A stretch of DNA of 64,000 nt from Cristatella mucedo (GCA_009760855.2 WPIO01000170.1:597565-661564), one strand, 5' to 3'; shown: positions 1-12,004, counted from the stretch's first letter. Notes: generated from the sequence alone by a model not told the origin. Program-made: numbers and translations.

Positions 1-1039
1 GCTGCTGCAGTGCGTGGGAAAGTGATACTAGTACCTTTTTGGCCTCGGCTGTTGAATTAACTACCTTCTAAGCTGTAGTGTGTAATATCCTAGTTAGTCA
101 CACATCGGTTCTTTTTAGTAGCCTTATTACATAGTACGTAGGTTTTTTAAGTATGCAGCATGTAGGCTCTTTCATAATCAAGCTGTGGCCAAGACAGAAC
201 GACCTATCTGCTACCTTTAGCTCTGAAGCTTAATCCAATCGCCGATGTTTGTGACAGTGTGATTATAATATTAATTAATCAGCATTAAGCTGTAGGTGAT
301 ATTGCACCCTAGCTGCACCACACATGGCCTGGTCTAAACTTTGGTCACGTGACCGATGCGCCCATAGGCATATGTGCAGCTGCTATTGTCTGTGCACCCT
401 CGTGTGTGCATATGGCCTTGCTTGTGGACGTTTCCTTTTGACTGTGCTCGTTTTTGTTAGCATACCTGATTGCTTTTTTGTGCGTGCATGTGTGTAGCTG
501 TTGCCAAACTGGGGCAGTGAAACTGTGGAGCCCCCTATGAGGGACGGAATGTCCAGCTGAACAAAGAGACTGATGGACTTATTTGCCTGTGATTGTCTCT
601 TCCGATGTGAGCAAGCACTACCCAGATCATGGCCTGCTACTTCCTCAGTTGTAAAACTATTGATGGCACATGTTGAACGTGTTAACACATTTTCTCATGT
701 ACTTGCTGCATGCTGTGTCCATCTCGTATGGTATGCTCAGTTTTAACCAGAAAATATCGTTTGATCTGTATCAACTGTCTGGAAAATAAAACAGAAAATG
801 AAAATGAATTGGAAAATGAATGAATCACTTGTATACATAAAGACTTGCTATTATTATAAGCGGAGTACTCCTATATTCGATGTCTGGTATTTGTATACGC
901 ATAGTCGATTGTATTGTAGGGCTCGTAGGTTTAATTTACTAGTGATGTAAATTTAGCATCGCCTATTATGTGAACCGTGGCGTTGCCATTCATTTGCCCC
1001 CATAGCTCTTCTCAGTGTTTGTTGTGACCTTGCTTGCAG
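1..1039. other. Probable TTLL intron or upstream flank; no coding sequence recognised
   Basis: No exon of the downstream TTLL gene could be recognised here, although the first visible exon starts in mid-codon and so requires upstream exons, probably left of the window. Short open frames on both strands show no conserved motif. There is no clear repeat except AT-rich stretches around 780-900. Confidence 0.4.
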
Positions 1040-1165
1040 CCTTCATTCAAGTTCTCAACTCGACATCAACATAAAAGGTGCCATGATAAAGGACCTGCAC
1101 AATATGGCTGCCTTTCGAATTCCTGATAAGAACGATGTGGTTTCGAATCCTGGAGCCGACTCATA
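1040..1165 (+). CDS. TTLL exon: end of ATP-grasp domain
   Basis: The acceptor is cttgcag at 1033-1039 and the donor gtaagg at 1166; the exon enters and leaves in phase 2. The peptide begins with the LHSSSQLD end of the conserved SPSLHS loop and continues through IKGAMIKDLHNMAAF, a hallmark of TTLL proteins. Confidence 0.88.
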
Positions 1166-3747
1166 GTAAGGAAAGCCACATCTCTTCATATCGTGAACTG
1201 CGACAAGCAGTGGTCTTCATCTCAAACGCGTGACCTATTTATCTTGTGTTTCAGCAAGAACGGTCCTCCATCTAATCCATACTGTATGGATAAGCGTTTG
1301 TACACCTCGTCGTTGACGGCAGATGAAAAGGCGAAGCATGCTTACTACTGTCAACGCTATTACGATGATGTAAGGGCAGCATCGGCAGAGCAAATAGTTT
1401 TTGTACTTTGTATGTCCTCTCAGTTGAGGCCATAGCAGCAAGAGCAGTGTGACAGGATCCATAGGTAGAGTCGCTAGTTATGTCATCCCGGCATCAGTGA
1501 CAACGTCGGTAGTGTTGCTGTCTATTAATCGTAATGAATCACCAACGCCTTCATCATCCTCGTTATCATTATCATTTTTTTGCATCACTTCCAGCCTCTA
1601 GAACCGCTCTGCTTCATGGTATTTATAAGGACCTTCTGAGCAATTATAATTAAGATGTGGCTTGTGTACTGCTAGATCTCTTAGCAGCTTTCTCACAATT
1701 GACCGTCAGCAGATTTGACACAATTGACCATAGTTGACTTGTAGAGCACCTCTTGACATGCCTTGGTATCACTATCACTGAGCTAAACCGGTCAGTTCTT
1801 AACTCAGTGGGAAATGTTGCAGTGGACATGCACGTGACTGTCGGTCCTCCGGTTAGCCCTTAAGGGTAACTGTCGAGAAAATACTGAGAAGACAGGTTCA
1901 ACGATCAACGAATACTTGGTTAAAATACCCTTCGAATAAAGACAAACATGTTAGAAAATAAAAAACTTTCTGAATTTCGACGATTTTCACTTGAAAGGAT
2001 GAAAGCATGAAAAAAAGACAGTGCAAACCGTCTCTAACCTGAAAGAACACTGAAATCAACATCATGACAAAAATTACAGATTTACCGAACTCTTCATCAC
2101 GTGCGACTTTTGTCCTGATCTAGCATAGCCTTAGTAGATCCAGGTACATATTTGCGGCTTGTTAAGGTATATGCTGGTGACTTTTAAGCAGCTTTATTAA
2201 AGTGTAGCTTTGTGCCTTGTAAATTGAAAAACTCGGCCAATACTCAATGGATCAACATGAAATTTCAAGTGTGAGTTCAGCTCTGCTTGTATGCCACACT
2301 GCAGCAGTCATTTCTGTATTTGGTGGATACATTTTTCTGCACACGTCATCAAACGTACTCGAGCTCTATATTCTAAAATCGTGGGCATGTATAGTAGTAT
2401 CAAGATCGTATTTTTAACATGTTTGTCTATTGACAGGTACCCTAAATTAACATCTGTTGGATCAGTTTTCTTAGTAGTATTTTCTCGAAATTTACTCCTA
2501 AAGTGTGGGTTACCTATCGGTTCTGTCTGTGGCTCCCTTCTTTTCACTTCTCTCCTGCTGGGCGAGGCCATCACCGAAAGCGACTTTTGCTTTTATTTCT
2601 GAACCCATAACTCCTGTCAGCTCTGCCTATCTTTCGATACTTGTGAGCCCAACTCTGCAGCTGATCCACTCACCTTCCTTGAAGCCTGCATAGACGACGT
2701 TTGCACTTGGATAGCCACTATTTTACTAAAACTTAACGATTAGGTGACCAACCTAATATTCATGGGCAAGCCTAATAGCACCCAAAAGTTGGAAGACAGT
2801 TAACATAGCATCACTGTGGTGACATCTGCCCCTAATCTGGGTATGCTGACCCAAAATGTCTTGTCATTGGTACTTTTAGCTGAGGATTGTTTCCAAAATC
2901 AAAGCCTGCTTAGAAAAAAGAGTTCGATAGACAAACTGGTCCACACTATGTGACCTCGTGTCTAGATGACTCCGATTACCTTCTTTCGGGACTCCTGGTC
3001 TGTGCCCTTCGCAGTGTGCACGGGTGCAAGCTTTGCTGCTTGGCAGGTCTGCCGCTAGTGGCATAGCTGCCGCATAGCACTACTTCTGTGTGAGCTTTAT
3101 TTTTTCCATGTCAAAGATTGAATCGATTTTCTAAGATCCCCTTCTGGCTTGCAGGTCGCTTCACTTGCTTTCGACAGCTTACCTGTCCGACTTGCTCACT
3201 CCTTAAGCGTGCACTCGCACTATCTGGTCCTTGGTTTCCTGGCATCTTGCAGTTCTTTGCAGTAAATTGAAAACTGTAGGTGTTCGGGCCTTGAGTTTGT
3301 ATGCACCTTTTAGTCTAGAACTTGCTTTCGGCTGTTGTCAGCACCTGAAAGGGGGGGTGCTTTTCATAGTCTAAATCTCAGCTAAAAATGCATCTGTTCT
3401 GCTCATTTTCTCGTACTCGCTTTGTGAACTCGTTTCCAGTGTTTTTAGCATGATCACGTCCACATGATTCTTTGTATTTTACTAACCAGGGGTCCTACTA
3501 GGCGGTGATACGGTCTTAAAAATTAAAAAATGTAGTTCATTTGCATAGCGCCCTGAGAGAATTTAATCTCTACTCAAGCACTTCACATATGCCATGGGGC
3601 TCGTCCCCACGGCATTGGTCATCAAATATATTTACCTTGACCTTGGTTCCAGGCGAGCATCGGCCAAACTAACACGGCTTCTTGGGTGCTTTTTCGTTCT
3701 GATCTGAGCGTCATATTTGTGTGCTTTTGTGTCCTTGCATAAGCATG

Positions 3748-3799
<52 letters not shown>

Positions 3800-6700
3800 A
3801 CTTGATACAGCGCTCCCAGAGAACTCAATCTCTTTCTAGGTGCTTTACATTTTGATGCAAAGGAAACACGATCGAATGATGAGTGGAAATATCTTACTCA
3901 ACAATAACTACTCTCCTACTGCCGACTATGGCTCATCCTTTTCAGCGGTCCTGAGCTGCTTCTTCCATGCTTCTCACTACCTCAACTGCTCTCCTGACTC
4001 TGCTATGCTTCCCACTTTCTCGTTGTTGCGTGAGACGATGTCTGTGGGCTACCGAAAGCGTACCGAAAGCTGCTTAGTTTGTGAATGGGCTACACAAAAC
4101 TCTCCTCTGTAACACCCACTTGGTCTTTATAACTTGAGTTACAGTGGAGTTACAGATGGAGATACACATTACATTACATCATGCTTGATAAACAACATGA
4201 ATAACATGGTTAGAGGTGACATGCACAGGGTCATCAGCATGCAACTGTGGTTAGTGGCAGCATGCAACAGTGTCAGCACCCATAAGCACACAAAGGATAA
4301 ATTGCAGGGACCCACTAAATGACATCATAAATATGTGCGTTTTTAATTTATTTTTAAATGTGGTCAAGCCAGGGGATGTCGTGATGGAAGGCGGGGGCGA
4401 GTTCCCGGTTTTGGAAGCATACGAACTAAAGGCACGGTCCCAAATGATTTAAGAGGTATACGTAAGCAGTTAGTTTCCGAAAAGTGGGTGGTACGAAGCT
4501 TTTCCTGGTGGTGGAATAGGTCTGATAGGTAGGCTGGAGCCAAAGAATTAAGGGATATAAAAGTGAGTGACAAAACCTTGAAGTCGATCCGTTGCTTGGC
4601 TGATAGCCAGTGCAGATCGGCGAGAAGTGGTGTGATGTGGCAACTTCGAAGCTCCCACAGACAAGGCTAGCTGCAGAGTTTTGCAACAGCTGTAAGCACC
4701 TGATTGCACATGCCAGTAGACCAGCAAGCTGTGAGTTACAGAAGTCGAGACGGGATGTCGAAAATGCATGGACTAACTTAGATGTGGTATCTCTATCTAA
4801 ACAATCCTGAATTTTAGCAATGTTATCTAGCTGAAAGTAGGCAGACTTGATTGAGGAACTGATGCGGTCAACTAACGAAAGGTCTTTTTGAAGCATGACA
4901 CCTAGATTTCATGCAGACTCAACAGGAGGTATGCTGACAGAGCCGATTTTGATCGTTAGCCTTTCCAATTTCTGAATCACACTTGGTGTGGCCATAACTA
5001 GTAAGTTAGTTTTATCATTATTGAATTTAAGAAAATTTGCTGCCATCCATGTGCGGATGTCATCCATACATGCTTAAAGTGAGTTGAGAGAATTCGACAT
5101 GCTCGAAGGCTGGGAGGGATCAAAGCAAATTACAACTGAGTGTCATCTACATAGAAGTGAAAGGCACTTTACATGTCATCAATCCTTTGCTATAGCTTCT
5201 GTTGCAGTGAGTTGTAAAGCACATGGATAAAGATTTGGTTGTCTTAATTAATGCACAATACAGATGACTTATTGCTGTCAATATTATTATGTGTAGTTGT
5301 ACCAGCCATAACAGCCTGTGCCAGTGCATGCCCATTTATTAGATCGCGATTGATTATTCAAAATAATAGTAGGCGATTATCTGCAATTTATTTTCTTTGC
5401 TGCCCACTAACATTCTATAGGTTTTTCTTTTAATTATTTTCTAAGCCAGCAGCAGCCTTGTCGTGGGGTTATATATAATGTCAGATAACTTGCAACTTTT
5501 TACGTTAGCCTTGTCGTGGGGTTATTTGGAATGTCAAATAACCCGTGACTTTTAACTTTAGCCTTGTCGTGGGGTTATTTAGGATGTCAGATGACCTGTG
5601 ACTTTTAAAAATGCATGTTTGTATGTATCTGCTCTGGTTACCGAACTCGCTTTATAACGTGACTAAGTTAATTGGCAGTGCTCAATCAGGTTGCTTTTGC
5701 TTTCGCCTTGTGCGCAAGTTCGTCGTGCCAAAAGTGCACTCGGGTAGCTGTTTTGGCTGTGGCTGTGAAAGATTTCTTTAGCTGTTTTACATGCTACGGT
5801 TCTCTTTATAAATCCATTAGATCGTCTGCATTGGCTCGACTTGCACTTAATCGACTTAATGTTCAAGACCTTAACGATGAAAAAAAAATTGAGTCCTTTT
5901 CATGTGCACCGTTTCGTTTGTAGTCTGAACTTGGCAACATTACAGACCTGCTCACGCCTGACGATCTAAGAATTCTTATTGAATCCATCGACGAAGACTG
6001 CCACAAGGGCGACTTTCAGAGAGTGTTCCCTACTTCGTCGTCTCACGTGTACTTGAAGTTTTTTGAGGCGCCTCGCTATTATAACTTACTCCTTGACCAG
6101 TGGTGCCAGCAATTCAACCGGAGTGAAAGCAAAGGTGGGTTAAAAAAGCAAAAGTGAAGTTCAAGCAATGCGCCGGCAGCCTGCCTCTTCGTGAAGCAAA
6201 TGGTCTCATCCACTGCTGAGGCGATGGCAGTGCCAAGCTCTGACAAGGCATATGCATTCGTGCTACGCTTAGGTAGACGCATGTATATGCTCGGTCTGTC
6301 AAACATGATGTAGCGCGAGCGTGATGGAGCTGCTGCTTTGAGACACGTTTTCCTTGGAGCTAGCTGCGCCGACAATTTAATATGAGGCAGGACTGCTGCA
6401 TCGTTGCTGCACAGTCGCGTGAGAGTGAACGCTCGAGATGGATTGGGCTTTGCTAGCTGTAGCGAAAAGTCCGTTACGCGAGTGAGCATCCGATGCTTTT
6501 TTTAACTTAGGCGTGGCCATTGTCGAGATGGGTTGTTTGCGTGGAGTGCATCTTCAGAATCCAACCTACGACCCTCTGTATCAGGTGAGCACTGCAGCCG
6601 TTTGGGGCACCAAATTAGTTGCTGGTGCATGCGAATTGGTCGAATCGTCACGTTGCTCCTTCCGTGCTTCTCCCCTCACACGACGCTTTATTATCAATTG

Positions 6701-7732
6701 ATTGCACGAAAAAGTCAAGTGCTAAGTGCACTGGCATGTCCGTGCACACGCTGCTGCGCCCCTCGTAGTCGTGCTGGCATAAACAACCTCCGTAGCATTC
6801 GCACCCAGTGCAAAGCTTGCTCAATCTAACTGGTTTCTATCGCTCTTTTCAGTGGTGCCCTCCTTCTTCAAGGACACTGACGGCTGCCAGCCAGATGAGT
6901 GCACTTTTGCTCGGGTGAGTGGTGGTTTAGAGGCTTTATCCCTGTTAGCTGTCGTTCCACGATGAGCTATTAAGTCTCACCTGCAGTTGCTCACTGGCGT
7001 ATTGTTTCAAGCTGCAGTACCAAGGTGCCTTGCAGTTATCTGTGTGCTGTTTAGTCATATTGCCTATAAGCATCAGCATACACTGTAGCCTGGATTTAGG
7101 CGCTACTATCGTCAGTGCTTGCATGCCTTCATCCCGGCTGCTCGATGTGCGCTTTCGTAGGTGTCAGTCCTAGCGGTTTGCACGTCTTTAGATCGAGCGG
7201 TAAAAACAACTGTATCCCCTTATAGGACTGGCTGTCCGCAGCGAGATCGTACACCATTCTTACGCAACGACAACTACTCTCCTACTGCCGACTATGGCAC
7301 ATCTTTTTCAGCGGTCCTGAGCTGCTACTTCTATGCTACTCACTACCTCAACTGCTCTCCCGACTCTGCTATGCTTCCCACTTTCTCTTTGTTGCGTGAG
7401 ACGAAGTTTGTTGGCTACCGAATGCGTACCGAAAGCCGCTTAGGCTGTGAGTGCGCCATACAAAACTCTCCTGCATAAAACCCACGTGGTCTTTATGACT
7501 TTGTGGAGTTACAGACGGAGATACATACATCTTAGACCACAGCAACACTATGCAAGTCGGCTTTTGTGCGTTATTTCATTTTTAACGATGTTTCTCTGTC
7601 AGGGCATCGAACGGGCAGCTGCCAACTCTTAGAAAAAAGACCAGCGTCGACTCCCATGTGGTGGCCTCTGCTGCCCTGGTTTCTCGGCCACCGATCTCGC
7701 CTCCAAGGAAGCCATCTGTAGCAAGCAGCTGA
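1040..7732 (+). CDS. Tubulin polyglutamylase-like TTLL protein, 3' half (6 exons)
   Basis: The product is a tubulin-tyrosine-ligase-like enzyme (TTLL4/5/6-type) that would add glutamate chains to tubulin tails on microtubules. Exons at 1040-1165, 1255-1369, 5924-6134, 6511-6584, 6853-6914 and 7603-7732 join with compatible phases (2-2, 2-0, 0-1, 1-0, 0-2, 2-stop). Diagnostic blocks are SLHSSSQLD and IKGAMIKDLHNMAAF, the end of the ATP-grasp core after the VNxSPS loop, then DKRLYTSSLTADEKAKHAYY, LTPDDLRILIESIDED and FFEAPRYYNLLLDQW of the TTLL-specific C-terminal extension. The catalytic N-terminal two thirds lie upstream of the window. The C-terminus is a Ser/Pro-rich tail ending at a TGA. 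The 4.5 kb third intron holds most of the repeats of this region. The family assignment is strong; which TTLL paralogue is an inference. Confidence 0.88.
1255..1369 (+). CDS. TTLL exon: conserved helix after the core
   Basis: The acceptor is gtgtttcag and the donor gtaagg. It enters in phase 2 and leaves in phase 0. It carries DKRLYTSSLTADEKAKHAYY followed by CQRYY. This matches the TTLL pattern in which a Lys/Arg-rich segment precedes the LTPDD block encoded by the next exon 4.5 kb downstream. Confidence 0.86.
1690..3330 (+). mobile_element. Decayed L2/CR1-like LINE, reverse transcriptase remnant
   Basis: Scattered + strand fragments align by eye with the LINE seen intact at 40.8-42.1 kb: a DTIDH-type segment near 1725, a G-P-x-GSV-type motif near 2505-2560, a LLKLND segment near 2730, and a C-terminal stretch to about 3250. 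Many stops and frameshifts are present. It lies in the TTLL intron and is interrupted by a MITE at 1864-2497. Confidence 0.6.
1864..2497. mobile_element. MITE with about 100-bp terminal inverted repeats, TTAA-type site
   Basis: The left end (gggtaactgtcgagaaaat from 1864) matches the reverse complement of the right end, and a second matching block, agacaaacatgtta, lies further in on both sides (about 1940 and 2415). The flanks are ttaa at 1860-1863 and ctaa at 2498-2501, suggesting a TTAA target duplication as in Kolobok or piggyBac elements. There is no transposase, so it is non-autonomous. It sits inside the LINE remnant. Confidence 0.6.
3525..3620 (-). mobile_element. tRNA-SINE 3' end fragment
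   Basis: Reading on the minus strand, this contains the SINE tail with the agaga...tctct hairpin motif and part of the tRNA-like B-box region, as in the full copies at 43.9 and 57.5 kb. It is degraded and 5' truncated. Confidence 0.45.
3745..5160 (-). mobile_element. L2/CR1-like LINE, 3' half, decayed
   Basis: The minus-strand copy ends in an (ATT)n tail at about 3748-3797 and then the family's 3' hairpin. Upstream, broken frames between about 4364 and 5160 encode pieces of the RT C-terminal region (for example FRSLNSLAPAYLSDL-like and KSAYFQLDNIAKIQD-like stretches). A piece of a second LINE family is inserted at about 3895-4172. Confidence 0.7.
3895..4172 (+). mobile_element. Second LINE family, 3' end fragment
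   Basis: This 280-bp unit recurs at 7250-7530, 53000-53360 and, reversed, at 43612-43850. It begins inside an RT C-terminal coding stretch and ends in a short (acatt)n tail. Here it lies inside the 3' UTR of the older LINE, showing their relative order of insertion. Confidence 0.7.
5455..5609 (+). repeat. 53-bp minisatellite, three units, each with a palindrome
   Basis: Units begin with gccttgtcgtggggttat at 5455, 5508 and 5561, a period of 53 bp. The middle of each unit is a near palindrome; in unit 2, ggttatttg and caaataacc pair perfectly around a 6-base loop. Confidence 0.85.
5924..6134 (+). CDS. TTLL exon: LTPDD block and C-terminal helix region
   Basis: Acceptor gtttcgtttgtag, donor gtgggt; phase 0 in, phase 1 out. 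It encodes LTPDDLRILIESIDED and FFEAPRYYNLLLDQW, the most recognisable TTLL4-type segment. Phase 0 matches the preceding exon at 1369. Confidence 0.9.
6511..6584 (+). CDS. TTLL exon
   Basis: Acceptor tttttaacttag, donor gtgagc; phase 1 in, phase 0 out. The peptide VAIVEMGCLRGVHLQ then PTYDPLYQ follows on from the preceding exon without a stop. Confidence 0.75.
6853..6914 (+). CDS. TTLL exon, C-terminal tail
   Basis: Acceptor cgctcttttcag, donor gtgagt; phase 0 in, phase 2 out. It encodes WCPPSSRTLTAASQ and a short Leu-rich stretch. It is not conserved enough to identify alone; splice sites and phase support it. Confidence 0.65.
7250..7530 (+). mobile_element. Second LINE family, 3' end fragment
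   Basis: Very similar to 3895-4172 and 53060-53360, including the ctcctactgccgactatgg block and the gttacagacggagatacat end. It lies in the last TTLL intron, just before the terminal exon. Confidence 0.75.
7603..7732 (+). CDS. TTLL terminal exon and stop
   Basis: Acceptor tttctctgtcag; phase 2 in. It encodes 42 residues, Ser/Pro-rich (VSRPPISPPRKPSVASS), then TGA. The phase fits the exon at 6914. The following 500 bp, probably 3' UTR and flank, show no canonical AATAAA close by. Confidence 0.65.
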
Positions 7733-8379
7733 CAATCAGCCCGCTTGCCTCCGCTGATTGCTGCATCGTCCGTGCCGAAGCGAAGGCCACGTCGAAAGCG
7801 CAGCAACAAGAAAGAGCACAAGTCGGCCTAAGCTGTCGGCCTGGACTATCTTGTCCGGACACCTTTGGCACAGTGTTGTCATTAGCATCAGCATTTCCAC
7901 AATACGTTCTGCAGGTGTCTCGATAAAGTGATTGGCCATACTTGACTGTGACTCTCAGCATAGCTGTGCTCCTACTGCAATCAAGATGCAGCTTTTCACG
8001 TGTTGTTACTATGCAATAAGTATGCCGCATTCTGTTCGAGGTATGTGGCTTGTCATGCAATTTTAGCTGCGTTTTGTGCACTTAAACACGTGAAAGCAGA
8101 GGCAGGCGGGTAGCCTTGGAATTCGTATCCAGAAGAGCTATTTTTGTATTAGCTGTAACGCAGCATATTATTTAGTTCGATAATTTAAGAAAATATATTT
8201 TCTTTGTGGATTTACTGACTTTTACAGCAAAGTATTGACGATGTTTACTTTTGCCATATATCGTGCTTTTTAAGAATAGTGATGATACAAATAAGACATT
8301 TGTATAGTGCTTTAATCCCTAAGATGACAGCATCCCCCCCTGTAATCATGCCCCTCAATTTCATGCAACACCTCAATGT

Positions 8380-9245
8380 CTACATTCAAGGAGGTCTCTA
8401 GAGACCTTGTCCTTAAGTTCCTATCCCAATCAAAGATGAGAACAAGTCTTCTGTACCCTATTCCCACTGTCCTGCTTCTACGATGCATTGATCTGCTGCT
8501 GCCTTGCATAACTAACTTATGTCATTAGACTCAGGTCATGTCCCAGCACCTTTCAAAAAGCCTCTAGTCAGGCCAGTACTCAAGAAAGTAACACTAGGCC
8601 AAGAGAACTTGGGCTACTTCTATTCGGTTTCCCTTCTACCGTTGCTATCAAAGACACTGGGACGAGTCGTGGCAGACCAGCTGGACTCATATACTGAAAC
8701 TTTCAGCCTTGCTAGTAAGTTCTAGTCTGGTTTTAGAGCTAATCATTCCACAGAGTCATCATTGCTTCGGGTGTATAACGACCTACTTAGGGAGGCAGAC
8801 ATAGGTAAGAGTATCTCTGCTTGCTTTGCTAGATCTTTCGGCAGTTTTTGATACTATCGATGACCTAGTCCTTCTTGAGCACCTCTCATCTCGCCTGTGC
8901 ATCACTGGCATTGCTCCTAACTCAGTGGGACATTCCAGAGTATGGATGTGAATGGACAACGATCATCCGATGAACCTCTTAAATATGGGGTACCTCATGG
9001 ATCTGTACTTGGTCCTGTTCTTTTCATGGTTTCTACTCTCCCTCTTGCCGATGTGATTGCCAAGCACAACCTAGGCTTTCACTTTTATGCAAATGACACT
9101 CAGTTGGACCTTAGCTTTGATCCCTCCAGCACGTCGAATTCTCTGAACTCCATTGTTGCATGTATTGATAATATCCCCACGTGGATGGCAGCAAACTCTC
9201 TTAAATTGAGTGGTTATCAAACCAACTTTCTAGCTATGAGCTATT
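8380..9245 (+). mobile_element. L2/CR1-like LINE reverse transcriptase fragment
   Basis: The + strand copy encodes, in two broken frames, the RT thumb/palm segments: KPLVRPVLKK and SLLPLLSKTLGRVVADQL near 8560-8690, then GVPHGSVLGPVLF at about 8978-9030 and FHFYANDTQL, the altered YADD box, near 9080. A stop interrupts after 8725. The copy is 5' truncated and its 3' end is missing near the hAT insertion. Confidence 0.85.
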
Positions 9246-9290
9246 CATTTGTGTGCCACCAACTTCTAGATTAGATTATAGCTTCTAGAT

Positions 9291-12004
9291 CAGAGATGTC
9301 CAACACGTGGCCCGCGGGCCACAACCCGGCCCGCCGAGGGCTTCTATGCGGCTCGCAACGTTATCTCAAAAATATTTGTCACTCCATGTTTTTCGTTAAT
9401 TTTTAATCATTACAAACGGCGATATAAGGCGCTGTGATGTACTTCACGCGCGCGTGAAGCGTGAAGGTGTCCGAATGGCTATTTTCGCGTGAAGGTAAAA
9501 AATCGATTTATTTTGCTAGCCTTCATGTGAAAATTTTGGCGTGAAGGGGTAATATATTTGTGCTACAGCGGCGCCATTACGATCACATTTATAACGCTTC
9601 CGCAAGCGGAATTGACTGTTTCAAACTGTGGATAGAAAAAAAGAGCTGTTTCTCAGCTGCTGCTGCACGAACTGGAATCAGTCAGGTAGGTTTTTCAAAA
9701 AACGCGTATTGCTCAACATACTTACTAATACTAAGATATTGCTGTGATAAAATATAAATTAATCAATTCGTAACTGATCAGTTTTTTTATTTCATAGAGA
9801 GAAATGGCGGCGAATGTGAATACTAGCAAAAAACGAAAAATTGACGCAGAAGGAAGACTTTTCAAAGCATCTTGGACTGTAGACTATTTTGTAATGGGAC
9901 GCTTCGGTAGGATAATGTGCCTAATATGCCAAGAAACAATTGCCGTTGCAAAGGAGTACAATGTTAAGCGACATTTTTCAACAGAGCGTGGCGACAGGTA
10001 CAACAGCCTGACTGGTCAACTTCGAATTGATCGCGTGAACTCGTTGAAACAGGGCGTCATCGGACAGCACAGTCATTGTTTACAGCAGTCAGCAACAAGT
10101 CTGAGGCTTCAACCAAAGTAATTTTTTAATAGCTGAAGCTATAGCTAAGCGGGGAAAGCATTTTCCGATTGTGAATTTGTTAAGGAATGCCTCAGGCTGT
10201 TTGCTGGTGTGGTCTGTCCAGAAAAGAAGTCAGAAGTAGAGAGAGTCAGTCTTTTTCATCAAACGGTTGCGAGAAGAGTTGACGAGCTCGCATCCAGCAT
10301 AGAAGAAAGTCTCACTAAAAGATTTGCTGAATGCGAATTTTATTCTCTTGCGCTCGACGAAAGCACGGACAATAGCGATACGGCTCAACTGTCGGTGTTT
10401 GAACGCGGAGTAACAGGAAAGTTTGTCATTATCGAAGAACTGTTGGATATATGTTCAATAAAAGGCACTACAACGGGGAAGAATATTTTGGATCAGGTCA
10501 AGAGGGTCCTCACAAAATTTAATCTTCCTGAAACTAAATTGATTGGTTTAACCACAGACAGACAACCACAGAGCCCCTTCAATGACATGTAGACACAATG
10601 GATTTATATCTTTAATGGTAAAATTAGTACCTCACAAAATAGTCAGTCATCACTGCATCGTCTACCAAGAACAGCTATATGCAAAGGTCTTGAGAACATG
10701 TAATGGGCAATGTAGTTTCAGCAGTCAATGTGATAAGGTCTCGTGGGCTAAACCGCAGACAATTTCAGGCTTTCCTTGAAGAGTTAGGATCAGATCATTG
10801 TGATGTTATTTATTTCTGCCAAGTCCGTTGGCTAAGTAGGGCAAACACGTTAGCCAGGTTTTGGTCACTTTGGGACGAAATAAAAACATTTATGACAGAA
10901 AAGGGAAAAGATGTTGGCTTCCTCGATGACCAGCAGTGGTTGAATGACTTGGCTTTTTTGGTGGACATGACCAAACATCTTGCAGATCTTAATGTCAAAC
11001 TCCAAGGTAAGGATCAACTGGTCCATAAAATGCATGAGTGTGTTGTGGCGTTTGTGCAAAATCTGAAACTTTTCCGGAAACACTTAGATCAGAAGAAACT
11101 GTTACATTTCACAACACTAGCAACAAGATCGCCTGAAACGCTGGCTCATATGAAGTACTCCACTTTTGTTAGCAAACTTGTTGATGAATTCGAAGAGAAG
11201 TTTCAGGATTTCCAACAACATGCGGATGACATGAACATGATTAGTAATCCATTTAATATCGATCCCTCTGATGCACCTGATGAATTTCAACTCGAACTAA
11301 TCGACATTCGTAATGACAGCAATTTAAAAACTGCTTATGATCAGCATGACCTTGTTACCTTTTACAAGCAGTATGTTTCATCAGAGTCTTTTCCTAACCT
11401 AGCCAAACATGCTCGCGGGTATATTGCACTTTTGGCAGCACACATTGCTGTGAACAGATTTTTTCCAGACTGAAAAATGTGAAAACAAAGACTCGATCCG
11501 TTCTCACAGATGAACATTTATCAGGAATCCTTAGAATTGCCACATCCACTGTTGCAGCAGATGTCGACTTTTTATGCAAACAGAAACGACGCCAAATATC
11601 TCATTGATGCCTGCAGTGCAGAAGACATTGAATACCTGAGGCATTTAATTAATCCGAAGACATTAATATTAAGTGAGTCCTTGTCATGCAATTTTGTAAG
11701 TTTTATAAGTTTCTGTCTTAATGTTATTAAAATAAAAATTCAAAAGTAAAAGATTGACCATAATATCTATAGAATTATTTTCCAGGACACATGATTACAT
11801 TTTTATCATTTATTATTTTTAATTAAAATTATGCTAAAAAATACTATTGTATTGTGGTTTATTTATTAAGTATAGTAGTAATAGTCATACTAAATTACGA
11901 TCTTATTTTCTGATGCGGTCAACGACGCCAATTTACATGTGGCCCCCGGACCTTTTAAATGTTTGAAATGTGGCCCCCCAACGCAAAAAGGTTGGACACG
12001 CCTG
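9291..12004 (+). mobile_element. hAT DNA transposon, complete but decayed
   Basis: The 2,714-bp element has terminal inverted repeats: cagagatgtccaac at the left and, reverse complemented, caggcgtgtccaac at the right. The subterminal regions are rich in tggcccgcgggcc-like motifs at both ends. The single transposase gene inside is inactivated. The structure is complete: duplication, TIR, transposase, TIR, duplication. Confidence 0.92.
9804..11609 (+). pseudogene. hAT transposase (ZBED/GTF2IRD2-like clade), inactivated
   Basis: The N-terminus has a BED-like zinc finger with CLIC and a KRHFSTE helix (residues about 33-60). The core shows FYSLALDESTDNSD, the first acidic position of the hAT triad, and GLTTD, the second. 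The C-terminal dimerisation region includes LTDEHLSGILRIA near 11505-11550, in a different frame from the preceding segment. The frame is broken near 10115, near 10580-10700 and near 11470, so three or more lesions disable it. It would have cut and pasted this element. It resembles the transposases co-opted in vertebrates as ZBED/FAM200 genes, but there is no sign of co-option here. Confidence 0.88.

Noticed and set aside
2291-2602. 103-residue hydrophobic frame
   Set aside because: Crosses the border between the MITE and the LINE; it is a chance frame.
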